A stretch of 39,514 nucleotides of DNA. Source: Candidatus Poribacteria bacterium. GTDB taxonomy: Bacteria > Poribacteria > WGA-4E > JAJDTR01. The position numbers were made by a program, and so were the translations under genes. Shown here in pieces: positions 15,870 to 23,130 of this stretch. Location of the stretch: assembly GCA_022827055.1 (NCBI GenBank), contig JAJDTR010000048.1:1-39514 (forward strand), written 5' to 3'. Position 1 is the first letter of the stretch, and each line of letters opens with the position of its first letter. The notes under the pieces are model-generated. The model made no database searches and was not told the origin of the DNA. It saw only the letters and a list, made by a program, of their open reading frames with translations.

Positions 15870-15875
15870 TATAAT
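15870..15875 (+). promoter_or_regulatory. -10 box directly before pyrK
   Basis: A perfect TATAAT ends only 11 nt before the predicted ATG of pyrK, and no SD is visible. If used, the mRNA would be almost leaderless. No convincing -35 hexamer lies 16-18 nt upstream, so this is tentative. Confidence 0.4.
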
Positions 15876-15886
15876 CCGTTTGTTTT

Positions 15887-16708
15887 ATGCCTGATTCCAC
15901 CGTCCACCACACGGGAAAATTTGACACTCACACCGAAATCATCTCCAACGAGGAGGTTGCTCAAGACCATTATCTACTATACTGCGATTGTCCAGAAATC
16001 GCGGAAAGCGCACTGCCCGGACAGTTTGTCCACGTTCTAGTAGCGGGTGAATCCGGACTTCTGCTGCGCCGTCCGTTTACAATATATAGCGTCCACGGAA
16101 CACAAATCTCAATGTTGTATCAGGTCATTGGGGAGGGTACAGCCGCTTTGGCGCAGATGCGTTCCGGGGCGACGATTCAAGTCCTCGGTCCCCTCGGTAA
16201 GGCGTTCCACATTCCTTCACGCCTCAAAGCGGCAATCCTCGTGGGTGGCGGTGCGGGAATAGCGTCGCTAATGCTCCTTGCTGCCGAGCTAAAAGAGGCG
16301 GGAGTACGAACACTTGGGTTGGTCGGTGCTATCAACCGAGCCCGTCTATTGAGCATCTCCGATCTGCAGCGGATCGACGTAGAGACGCACATCGCCACCG
16401 ACGACGGGAGCATCGGGCACCACGGTTTCGTCACGGAAATTCTAAGCGGCATCCTGAAACGACCTCAGACGCATTCACTACGAAATCCCACTATCTACGC
16501 GTGCGGACCACACGCAATGTTGCATGCTGTCGCGGAGATGACACTATTGCATCATACCCCGACGCAGGTCGCCATGGAGAATCGAATGGGGTGTGCGTTG
16601 GGTGTCTGCCTCGGTTGTGTATGTAAAGTGCGTGCGACAGGCGGTGTAGAATATCAGCGGGTGTGTACGGAAGGACCTGTGTTTAATGCGGAGGATATCG
16701 TCTGGTAA
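15887..16708 (+). CDS. pyrK: Dihydroorotate dehydrogenase electron-transfer subunit type flavoprotein
   Basis: 273 residues, the usual PyrK length. PyrK carries electrons from the PyrD subunit of dihydroorotate dehydrogenase B to NAD+ in pyrimidine synthesis. The FAD-binding motif is RRPFTIYS (61-68), the NAD-binding loop is LVGGGAGIA (118-126), CGPHAM (206-211) follows, and the [2Fe-2S] ligands are C236-x4-C241-x2-C244-x15-C260. No pyrD is adjacent, which is unusual because the two are commonly neighbours. It could instead serve another oxidoreductase of the same ferredoxin-reductase-like family, but the C-terminal cluster spacing favours PyrK. Confidence 0.88.
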   Translation: MPDSTVHHTGKFDTHTEIISNEEVAQDHYLLYCDCPEIAESALPGQFVHVLVAGESGLLLRRPFTIYSVHGTQISMLYQVIGEGTAALAQMRSGATIQVLGPLGKAFHIPSRLKAAILVGGGAGIASLMLLAAELKEAGVRTLGLVGAINRARLLSISDLQRIDVETHIATDDGSIGHHGFVTEILSGILKRPQTHSLRNPTIYACGPHAMLHAVAEMTLLHHTPTQVAMENRMGCALGVCLGCVCKVRATGGVEYQRVCTEGPVFNAEDIVW

Positions 16709-16837
16709 GATTTGTTGGGACACAATATGCGCAATTTGACAACGATGACAATTCCAATACTGACTGGAAAGAGGTGCACAGGAACAGATTGCATGTTGCC
16801 GCCAACACAATATCGAATCTGAGACTTGGGAGAGCCT

Positions 16838-17962
16838 ATGGAACGGGCATTCTACGATGAACTCGCGGAAAAAAGTATAAATGGAGAGATTCCATCTGAC
16901 GCGTTGTGCCTTGAAATGCTGACCTCGCCGCGTATCGAACTTCTGCGCTTGCTTGACGCCGCTTATCAAGTGCGAAGAAAATACACCGGTAACGAGGTAC
17001 AACTCCATATAATAAACAACGCGCAAAATGGGGGTTGTCCGGAAGACTGCCACTACTGCACCCAAGCCAAATCCTCGACCACGGGCATCGAAACTTACCC
17101 GGTTAAACCTGACGCGGAAATTTTGGCTGAAGCTCAACGTGCTTATGAGTCGGGAGCCTACCGATATTGCATGGTATTTGCCGGACGGGGGCCATCGACA
17201 TCACGGATTGAACGTTTGGCGAGAGTAATCAAGACCATTAAATCCCAATTCCCAATACAGGTTTGCCTCTCCGCAGGACTAATCAATCGCGAAGGTGTCG
17301 GTATGCTAAGAGATGCTGGGTTGGATCGGCTAAATCATAACCTTAATACGTCGGAAGGGCATTACCCAAGTGTTTGCACAACCCACACATACGCGGACAG
17401 AATGGACACATTGAAAGCCGCGAGAGATGTTGGAGTCGAGTTGTGCTCGGGATTGATCGTAGGCATGGGAGAAAACGCCGATGACATAGTTGAAGTAGCA
17501 AAAACGCTGCGAGAACTCCGCGTTTCTTCCATACCTGTTAATTTCCTTCTCCCTTTTGATGGAAATGTTTTCTCGGACGCACCTGATATCGCCCCGGTCT
17601 ACTGCCTTCGGGTTCTGTGCCTGTTTCGTCTACTGAATTCCGATGCTGAGATTCGCGTCGCTGCCGGGCGTGAAGCCCATTTGCGGAGCATGGAAGTGAT
17701 GGCTCTATACCCGGCAAACTCCCTCTTCATCGACGGTTACCTGAACGCCAAGGGAGCGTCTCGATCGCGAACCCTTAAAATGATTCAGGACGCGGGCTTT
17801 ACCATCAAAGCAGATCAATCTTTGGAACACTTATTGGAAAGAGAGAATGAGCGCGGCGAATCGTTGTCGGTTGTCAATCGGGGGAAACCGATAAAAAATC
17901 TCCATGAGTTGAGACCAAACTTTCGTGAGAGGGATATTCCCAGAGAGAATGATGGGCTCTAA
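16838..17962 (+). CDS. bioB: Biotin synthase
   Basis: Radical-SAM enzyme inserting sulfur into dethiobiotin, the last step of biotin synthesis. The cluster motif is C-x3-C-x2-C (CPEDCHYC, residues 67-74 from this start). SINNAQNGG-like sequence (IINNAQNGG) precedes it. Further BioB signatures are CLSAGL, LDRLNHNLNTSE with the conserved NHNL, CSGLIVGMGE and PVNFLLPF. The predicted length is 374 residues. I chose the ATG at 16838 because gggagag lies just upstream; an in-frame TTG at 16826 would add four residues. No other biotin gene is visible. The next gene overlaps its end by 14 nt, suggesting translational coupling. Confidence 0.95.
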   Translation: MERAFYDELAEKSINGEIPSDALCLEMLTSPRIELLRLLDAAYQVRRKYTGNEVQLHIINNAQNGGCPEDCHYCTQAKSSTTGIETYPVKPDAEILAEAQRAYESGAYRYCMVFAGRGPSTSRIERLARVIKTIKSQFPIQVCLSAGLINREGVGMLRDAGLDRLNHNLNTSEGHYPSVCTTHTYADRMDTLKAARDVGVELCSGLIVGMGENADDIVEVAKTLRELRVSSIPVNFLLPFDGNVFSDAPDIAPVYCLRVLCLFRLLNSDAEIRVAAGREAHLRSMEVMALYPANSLFIDGYLNAKGASRSRTLKMIQDAGFTIKADQSLEHLLERENERGESLSVVNRGKPIKNLHELRPNFRERDIPRENDGL

Positions 17963-18827
17963 AGTTGTTGTGTTGGTCATCGTCGCGGGCGCATGCTTTT
18001 TGCTAATGTTTTTTCACAACCGGGCGCAGCGGCTGGTTGACAGCTATAAACCGGCGACAGATGTTCCGTCATTCGCATTGCCCTACGACTGGGCAGGCAA
18101 TATCTGTCAAACACCAATTGCGGAGCCGTCAGGACTAACCTTCCACCCGGATCGAAAATCGATATTTGTCGTCAGTGATGAAGGTGAGCTTCATGAGATG
18201 CGAAGGGACGGTAGACCGGTAAGATCGCAGTCCCTGAACCAGACCGACTTGGAAGGAATCACCATGAATCCTTCAACAGGATTGCTGTATGCCGTTGTTG
18301 AAGGTGACGACGCCATTCTCGAAATCTCGCCGCAGACCTTCGAAATCACGCGGAGATTCGGGATAAATCGTGGATTTGAGGGGCGCGAACTACTAAAAAA
18401 AGGCGGAATGGGGTTGGAAGCTATTGCCTTTGTCTCGGACGATTCTCATCCTGAAGGCGGAACATTTTGGGTGGGCAATCAATCCTTCAGTTTGAAACCA
18501 AATCGTGAGCCTTCAATCGTTTGCCAGGTTGTTTTACCCCTTTCATCAACTAATCCAACGCCGCCAGAAGGTACGATTGTCAGCTTTTTCCCACTCAGCA
18601 TTATTGATATTTCAGGACTTGCCTACGATTCCTCTCGAAACTGTCTAATTGTTGTTAGCGATACGACAAACCTTCTTGTCGAAGTCACGCGTGATGGAAA
18701 CGTTTTACGTCAACATCTGTTGCCTGGCAATGATCAGGAAGGAATCGCTCTCGACGATCAGGGGTTCATGTATATCGCTCAAGAAAATGGCGAAGTAATT
18801 AAAATTGAAGACCGACGGGTCCAATAG
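17949..18827 (+). CDS. SdiA-regulated-type beta-propeller protein, membrane-anchored
   Basis: About 292 residues from the ATG at 17949 (a second ATG is at 17952; an in-frame GTG at 17925 would lengthen the overlap with bioB). One N-terminal hydrophobic helix (VVVLVIVAGACFLLMFF) acts as a signal anchor. The rest is a periplasmic propeller with repeated EPSGLTFHPDRKSIFVVSDEG, DLEGITMNPSTGLLYAVVE, ISGLAYDSSRNCLIVVSD and DQEGIALDDQG blocks. These are typical of the SdiA-regulated/YjiK family, whose function is poorly defined and may be sugar-phosphate or phytase-like. The overlap with bioB points to co-transcription, not necessarily shared function. Confidence 0.8.
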   Translation: MMGSKVVVLVIVAGACFLLMFFHNRAQRLVDSYKPATDVPSFALPYDWAGNICQTPIAEPSGLTFHPDRKSIFVVSDEGELHEMRRDGRPVRSQSLNQTDLEGITMNPSTGLLYAVVEGDDAILEISPQTFEITRRFGINRGFEGRELLKKGGMGLEAIAFVSDDSHPEGGTFWVGNQSFSLKPNREPSIVCQVVLPLSSTNPTPPEGTIVSFFPLSIIDISGLAYDSSRNCLIVVSDTTNLLVEVTRDGNVLRQHLLPGNDQEGIALDDQGFMYIAQENGEVIKIEDRRVQ

Positions 18828-18946
18828 AGTGTATCCCGGTTGAATCGCGCTGGGATTTCGAACAGAGAGTAGGTGCTACAGGACATCTCTAGTTTGCGAC
18901 ACATTCCGCAACTATCCTTGAAGGAGATTGACCTAAGCGACAAAAG

Positions 18947-20208
18947 TTGCTACGGGTAACAATAGTCAGCGTGAGAAAACCATCGCAGTATGAAAATCTG
19001 AATTTTGCCACCTTTGCCGCAAATCAAATATTGATGCGGATGGGTTGGGTTTTCAAAACCGAATCAGTTATTGTGCCGGCATTCCTCGACACGCTTTCCA
19101 AGTCGGATGTTCTACGAGGTCTCTTGCCGGTTAGTTTTAGACTGGTGCAAAGTCTCGCCCAATTTTTTCTTGCCCAGCGTGTATCGCAGTCACCCTTTAA
19201 GCAACCGCTATTCACTACCTCCGTGTTCGGGATGACGCTGTCTTGGTTGGTCATAGCGATTGTAGCCGGCAGTGGACGGTTGCCGTCAAGCGTCATCGTC
19301 GTCCTGTTTCTCGCGCTGTATACGTTTCAATGCTTTAATTTTGGCTGCAATCGGCTAGTGGCAGGCACGCTTCAGGGAAAGCTAATACCTGCGGAAAAGC
19401 GGGGTTTGTTACTTACACATGGAAACGCTATCGGCAGCATTCTTGCGATAGCTGTAGCCTGCCGCTTCATGTATGAATGGCTCGGCGGTGAAACTCCCAG
19501 TTACGCCGCGGTATTTGGGGGAGTGCCGTATGTTATGGCGTAGCGGCGATCGTGAGTTTCTATTTTGTCGAGTCTCCCTCACCGCCGCAAAAGTCGCAAC
19601 CTCCTTTACAATCTCTCCGCGAAGGACTGTTGATACTGCGGTCTGATCGTGATTTTCGCAAATTTGCCGTGGTCGCCGTGCTGTTTTTTTTGAGTTGGCC
19701 CCTTTTTCCGCACTACACTGTTTTTGGCAAGCGTGTGCTGGGAGTGGAATCAAGCCACTTCGTCGCTTGGATTATCGTTACGAACTTGGTGGCGGCTTTG
19801 GGTTTTTGGGTTATTGGTGGTATAGCGGATCGGCGAGGAAATCGGCTTGTCTTGCGAATACTCTTGTTCCTCACCGCGTGTACCCCTTTGGCGGCGGTTG
19901 GCTTGAGCCGAATCTCATTCGGAGTCAAACTTTACTGGATCATATACGCCCTTTTGGGCATGATACCGGTACTCGTCCGTATCATTGAGAATTACACTTT
20001 GGAGATTTCGACCGAGAAAAAACACCCGCAATATTTGAGTGTGGTCAGCCTGCTTGAGGTGTGTTCACTCTTGGTTTCACCGCTAGTTGGTCTATTAATC
20101 TCAAAGGTCTCATTTGAGCCGGTCTTTCTGGGTGGGAGTGTTCTTATTGCTACTGCGGCTCTCCTGACGTTCACATTAGCTGAACCTCGATTTAGCGGAG
20201 CGCGATGA
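18947..20208 (+). pseudogene. MFS-type transporter interrupted by a frameshift
   Basis: Two frames together encode one transporter of about 420 residues with 10-12 membrane helices. The first (18947-19543) covers the N-terminal half and ends at a TAG shortly after AVFGG. The second frame runs on from there to 20208; its upstream extension reads AVCYGVAAIVSFYFVES, which completes the interrupted helix. Restoring one base at the GGGGG run (19517-19521), or just after it, joins them as FGGSAVCYGVAA. Sequence on both sides is well conserved in style (DFRKFAVVAVLFF, GGIADRRGNRLV), so the lesion is recent or a sequencing error. The start is uncertain: TTG at 18947 or GTG at 18971; an aaggag SD at 18920-18925 is too far upstream. 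Substrate unknown. Confidence 0.75.
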
Positions 20209-20874
20209 TCGGCATTCTCGTTTTTCTTCAAAGGACGAAATACTAGGGCCACTGGGGCAAAAAGATTCGTGAATAAAAACTGCGGTGCTCTCTATTTGTA
20301 GTCAATTCCATTCATATTTGCACATATTTCGGTAGGTGCTATCAAGCGACCGAAAAGGGAGTGCGATAGAGATCCCATAGAGATCCCGCAGGTAGCAACT
20401 TGCATAAATCAATTCAAGAAGAGACAGAGGCGTCAAGCAGGAAAACAAGCATAGAGGTGCCTCCCTTTAATCTCTTGACACTGCATTTGCGCCTTTGGTC
20501 ACTCAACGCTGTGAATAAATCCCGAAACAACTGACATTATTTTGGAAAGATGTCTACTTAAATATACTACACACCGCTGGAAATTGCGTATTTTCAAGCG
20601 TCTGGCGGTAGTTGTAGGGTGGGATCAAACGACTGGATAAGGAGTGCGATAGAAATCCCCTGCCCACCATCAACGCGGTCACGTTACGCGCCAAGGGAGC
20701 CAACCATTTATCCCAAACTGATTGTAGGGTGGGCAGTGCCACCCTACAATCACTACTACAAACAAGCAATTACCGGGAAAAAAAGCGCAATAATACCCAA
20801 CGCAAAGTATAATTATAACGGTAAACAATTTGCAGCGCTGAGAAAGAGATGGTCCGTTTTCCCCTTTGACATTG
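20209..20874. repeat. Gene-free stretch with two repeat copies and a perfect hairpin
   Basis: Repeat copies lie at about 20335-20390 (ctatcaagcgac...gagatccc, partly duplicated) and 20612-20670 (a full gtagggtggg...cccaccat copy, very like 4532-4590). A separate perfect inverted repeat of 13 bp with a 6-nt loop lies at 20720-20751 and reuses the same gtagggtgg end sequence. No gene is supported. It separates the MFS gene from the convergent SDR gene, so the hairpin could also end both transcripts. Confidence 0.7.
20720..20751. repeat. Perfect 13-bp inverted repeat
   Basis: gattgtagggtgg (20720-20732) and ccaccctacaatc (20739-20751) are exact reverse complements around gcagtg. The arm equals the first bases of the interspersed repeat, so this looks like two repeat ends brought together with the middle deleted. 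It could form a strong hairpin or cruciform. Confidence 0.8.
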
Positions 20875-21726
20875 TCAATTCATCCTGGAACCACCGTCAA
20901 TGTCAATGGAGAGTCCCGTAAGGTAATCAGACTGGGGTGAAGCCAGGAACGCCACCACGCTGGCAATGTCCGATGGCTGCGCCACCCAGCCCAAAGGGAT
21001 ATTGCGTGCCCGCTCTTGAATGTATGATTGGCGGTTTTCGCTTGTGTGCCACGTTTCGGCTGATATGTCCTCCGAAGACATTGCCTCACGCTGATAGCCC
21101 ACACGTTCCGTGTCCACTATGCCTGGACAGATTGCGTTGACGTTTATATGATGAGGTGCGAGTTCCTGTGCGAGAGACTGCGTAAAGCCTCTCACGCCGA
21201 ACTTCGATGCGCAATACGCTGCAAAACGCGCGCGGCCATGCCTACCCATTATTGAGGACATGTTGATGATTTTACCACCCTCTCCCCTTTCTATCATGTG
21301 ACGCGAGACTCCGCGACAACAGAGAAAAGTTCCCTTTAAGTTTACGTTCTGCACCTCATCCCAAGCCGTCACCTCCAACTCCACTACAGGAACACGATCC
21401 GAACCTGGACGCGAAGCGGCATTGTTTACGAGAATGTCGATACGGCCGAACCGATCAAGTACCTTCCCTACCATGCTGTCTACCTGATTGGCATCGCAGA
21501 CATCTGCCAAAACGCACATCGACCTTCGTCCTTTTTCCTCAATCTCACGCACAACAGCAGAAGCACCGCCCCAACGCTCCGGATTATGCCGATTTGGATC
21601 GTTGACAATGTCCGTTATGACCACATTCGCGCCGTCCCGGGCTAGTCGATTGGCAATTGCACGCCCTATACCATGCTCGCCCCCGGCGCCCGTCACAATG
21701 GCAACTTTTTCGTTGAGGTTGTACAC
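20875..21726 (-). CDS. Classical SDR-family oxidoreductase
   Basis: NAD(P)-dependent oxidoreductase of 283 residues. The cofactor motif is TGAGGEHGIG (12-21), a slightly extended glycine loop; DV (75-76) follows, then NNAA (101-104). The catalytic set is S158, Y171 and K175 (YCASK), followed by CPGIVDTE and the C-terminal LTGLSIDIDGG of classical SDRs. Acidic D39 after the second strand suggests NAD preference (inference). The start is a GTG at 21726 with a good SD (gggagatagg). Substrate unknown; sugar or cyclic alcohol dehydrogenases share this form. No partner genes are adjacent, so it appears monocistronic. Confidence 0.88.
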   Translation of the reverse strand: MYNLNEKVAIVTGAGGEHGIGRAIANRLARDGANVVITDIVNDPNRHNPERWGGASAVVREIEEKGRRSMCVLADVCDANQVDSMVGKVLDRFGRIDILVNNAASRPGSDRVPVVELEVTAWDEVQNVNLKGTFLCCRGVSRHMIERGEGGKIINMSSIMGRHGRARFAAYCASKFGVRGFTQSLAQELAPHHINVNAICPGIVDTERVGYQREAMSSEDISAETWHTSENRQSYIQERARNIPLGWVAQPSDIASVVAFLASPQSDYLTGLSIDIDGGSRMN

Positions 21727-22159
21727 CCTATCTCCCGCCTGTTTTCAATTCGTTGTGAATTTACCCAATGCAATGATTTAGATTTCTAGCGTCTTCAATC
21801 TTAGGAAATCAGTTCAATAATCAAGATTTATCCGAGATTGCACCTACGCTAGCACAGTAGGGGTTTGAAGTTGTTCCGTTACGATGGATTGTTTACAGCA
21901 TATTTTCTTGGATTGGTTGGTTTGGCCGATTGACTTCGGTATCGGCGCAGTGGGACCTTTTCAATGGCCAACCAAACACACTAGATGGTCAAAATCTCAC
22001 CTGCTTTTCGTCACGGAGCGAGATGATTAGCGTTCCCGTTTCTCTTGAAATGGTGTAGATGTAATAGCTAGGCAGATATGAAACACCATAGCTGTTTCCC
22101 TTGAGAAGGGAAATCTGGGTAATGCTGGATTCAATCCTCCGCCAATTCGTTTGTCCTGT
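21727..22159. other. Stretch between SDR gene and murB
   Basis: About 430 bases without a confident gene. From the murB stop (22160-22162), the same minus-strand frame stays open for about 55 more codons before a TGA near 21998, encoding a protein-like stretch (see findings). The remainder (about 21780-21990) shows no gene or repeat that I recognise. Confidence 0.4.
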
Positions 22160-23086
22160 CTATTCATCTTCAAATCCCAGCATTTTGACCTCTATCTGTA
22201 GAGCCACGCCAGTCGTCCGTTTAACGCACGCTTGGATATGTTGAACAAGACTCAATACGTCTTCGGCGGTCGCGTTGTCAATGTTTAGAATAAAGTTCCC
22301 GTGGATTTTGGAAACCTCGGCTCCCCCGATTCGGTGCCCCTTCAAACCACATGCATCAATCAGCCTGCCCGCAGAGTCATTGGGCGGATTCTTAAAAATA
22401 CATCCCGCATTTTCCTCCGCAAAAGGCTGGGTTGAAATCTTTTTGTTGTATAATTCATTCATCCGGTCCGTTATAATTTTTGCGTCTCCGGGGGTGAGGC
22501 GGAGTACTGCCCCTGTTACACTAAAGTAGTTCCGTAACCCACTGCGACGATAAGCAAACCGCGCTTTATCGTGGCTGATTTCAATAACCTCTCCCTTGTC
22601 GGTCATTACCCGCACCCGCTCGACAACATCGCCGAAACTGCTTCCCCATGCGCCGGCATTCATAATCAACGCCCCACCGACCGATCCGGGTATACCGAGC
22701 GCAAACTCAATCCCACTGAGTCCCTGCCGTGCGGAAACTTTCGACAGTCTCGGCAACGAAACTCCCCCGCCTACCGAAACGCACTCTCCGTCAAATTCCA
22801 ACTGATCGAATTCCTTAACTAGCCGAAGCACAATACCTCTGTACCCGTTATCACTGACAAGTAAGTTTGAACCCCTCCCAATCGTAGCTACAGGCAAATT
22901 CCAACTCTTTTTCAACTTTGCGATGGCGGCAAGTTCATGGACGGTACTCACCTCAAAGTATGCTGCCGCCAATCCTCCAATACCGAAAAAAACATGTTTA
23001 TCCATCGGTTCATCAAATCGCAGTCGCGACGTAGGTGCATTCCCGTCGGTCTTGACTAGTTCAGCAAGTTCTGTTTTCCATTCCAT
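22160..23086 (-). CDS. murB: UDP-N-acetylenolpyruvoylglucosamine reductase
   Basis: FAD/NADPH-dependent second step of peptidoglycan precursor synthesis, cytoplasmic. The 308-residue length fits the short (type II) MurB class. Signatures are GRGSNLLVSDNGYRG (FAD), GIEFALGIPGSVGGALIMNAGAWG, the Tyr/Arg segment FAYRRSGLRN and AGCIFKNPP. The residue in the AG-x-IFKNP motif that is Ser in E. coli-type enzymes is Cys here, a substitution I recall in other MurB proteins. The C-terminus has HGNFILN and EVKMLGF. It lies 44 bp after pbpC on the same strand, so cell-wall genes form a small operon. Confidence 0.95.
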   Translation of the reverse strand: MEWKTELAELVKTDGNAPTSRLRFDEPMDKHVFFGIGGLAAAYFEVSTVHELAAIAKLKKSWNLPVATIGRGSNLLVSDNGYRGIVLRLVKEFDQLEFDGECVSVGGGVSLPRLSKVSARQGLSGIEFALGIPGSVGGALIMNAGAWGSSFGDVVERVRVMTDKGEVIEISHDKARFAYRRSGLRNYFSVTGAVLRLTPGDAKIITDRMNELYNKKISTQPFAEENAGCIFKNPPNDSAGRLIDACGLKGHRIGGAEVSKIHGNFILNIDNATAEDVLSLVQHIQACVKRTTGVALQIEVKMLGFEDE

Positions 23087-23130
23087 ATGGATCTATCCAA
23101 CAACTATCGCAGTACGACCCAAAAATCGAG

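Noticed and set aside
16709..16837. BirA-type biotin operator before bioB
   Set aside because: A TTGACA occurs (16736-16741), but I could not find the paired TTGT...ACAA half-sites or a good -10.
16544..17137. 197-codon minus-strand ORF over pyrK and bioB
   Set aside because: It lies antisense to two well-recognised genes, so it is a shadow frame.
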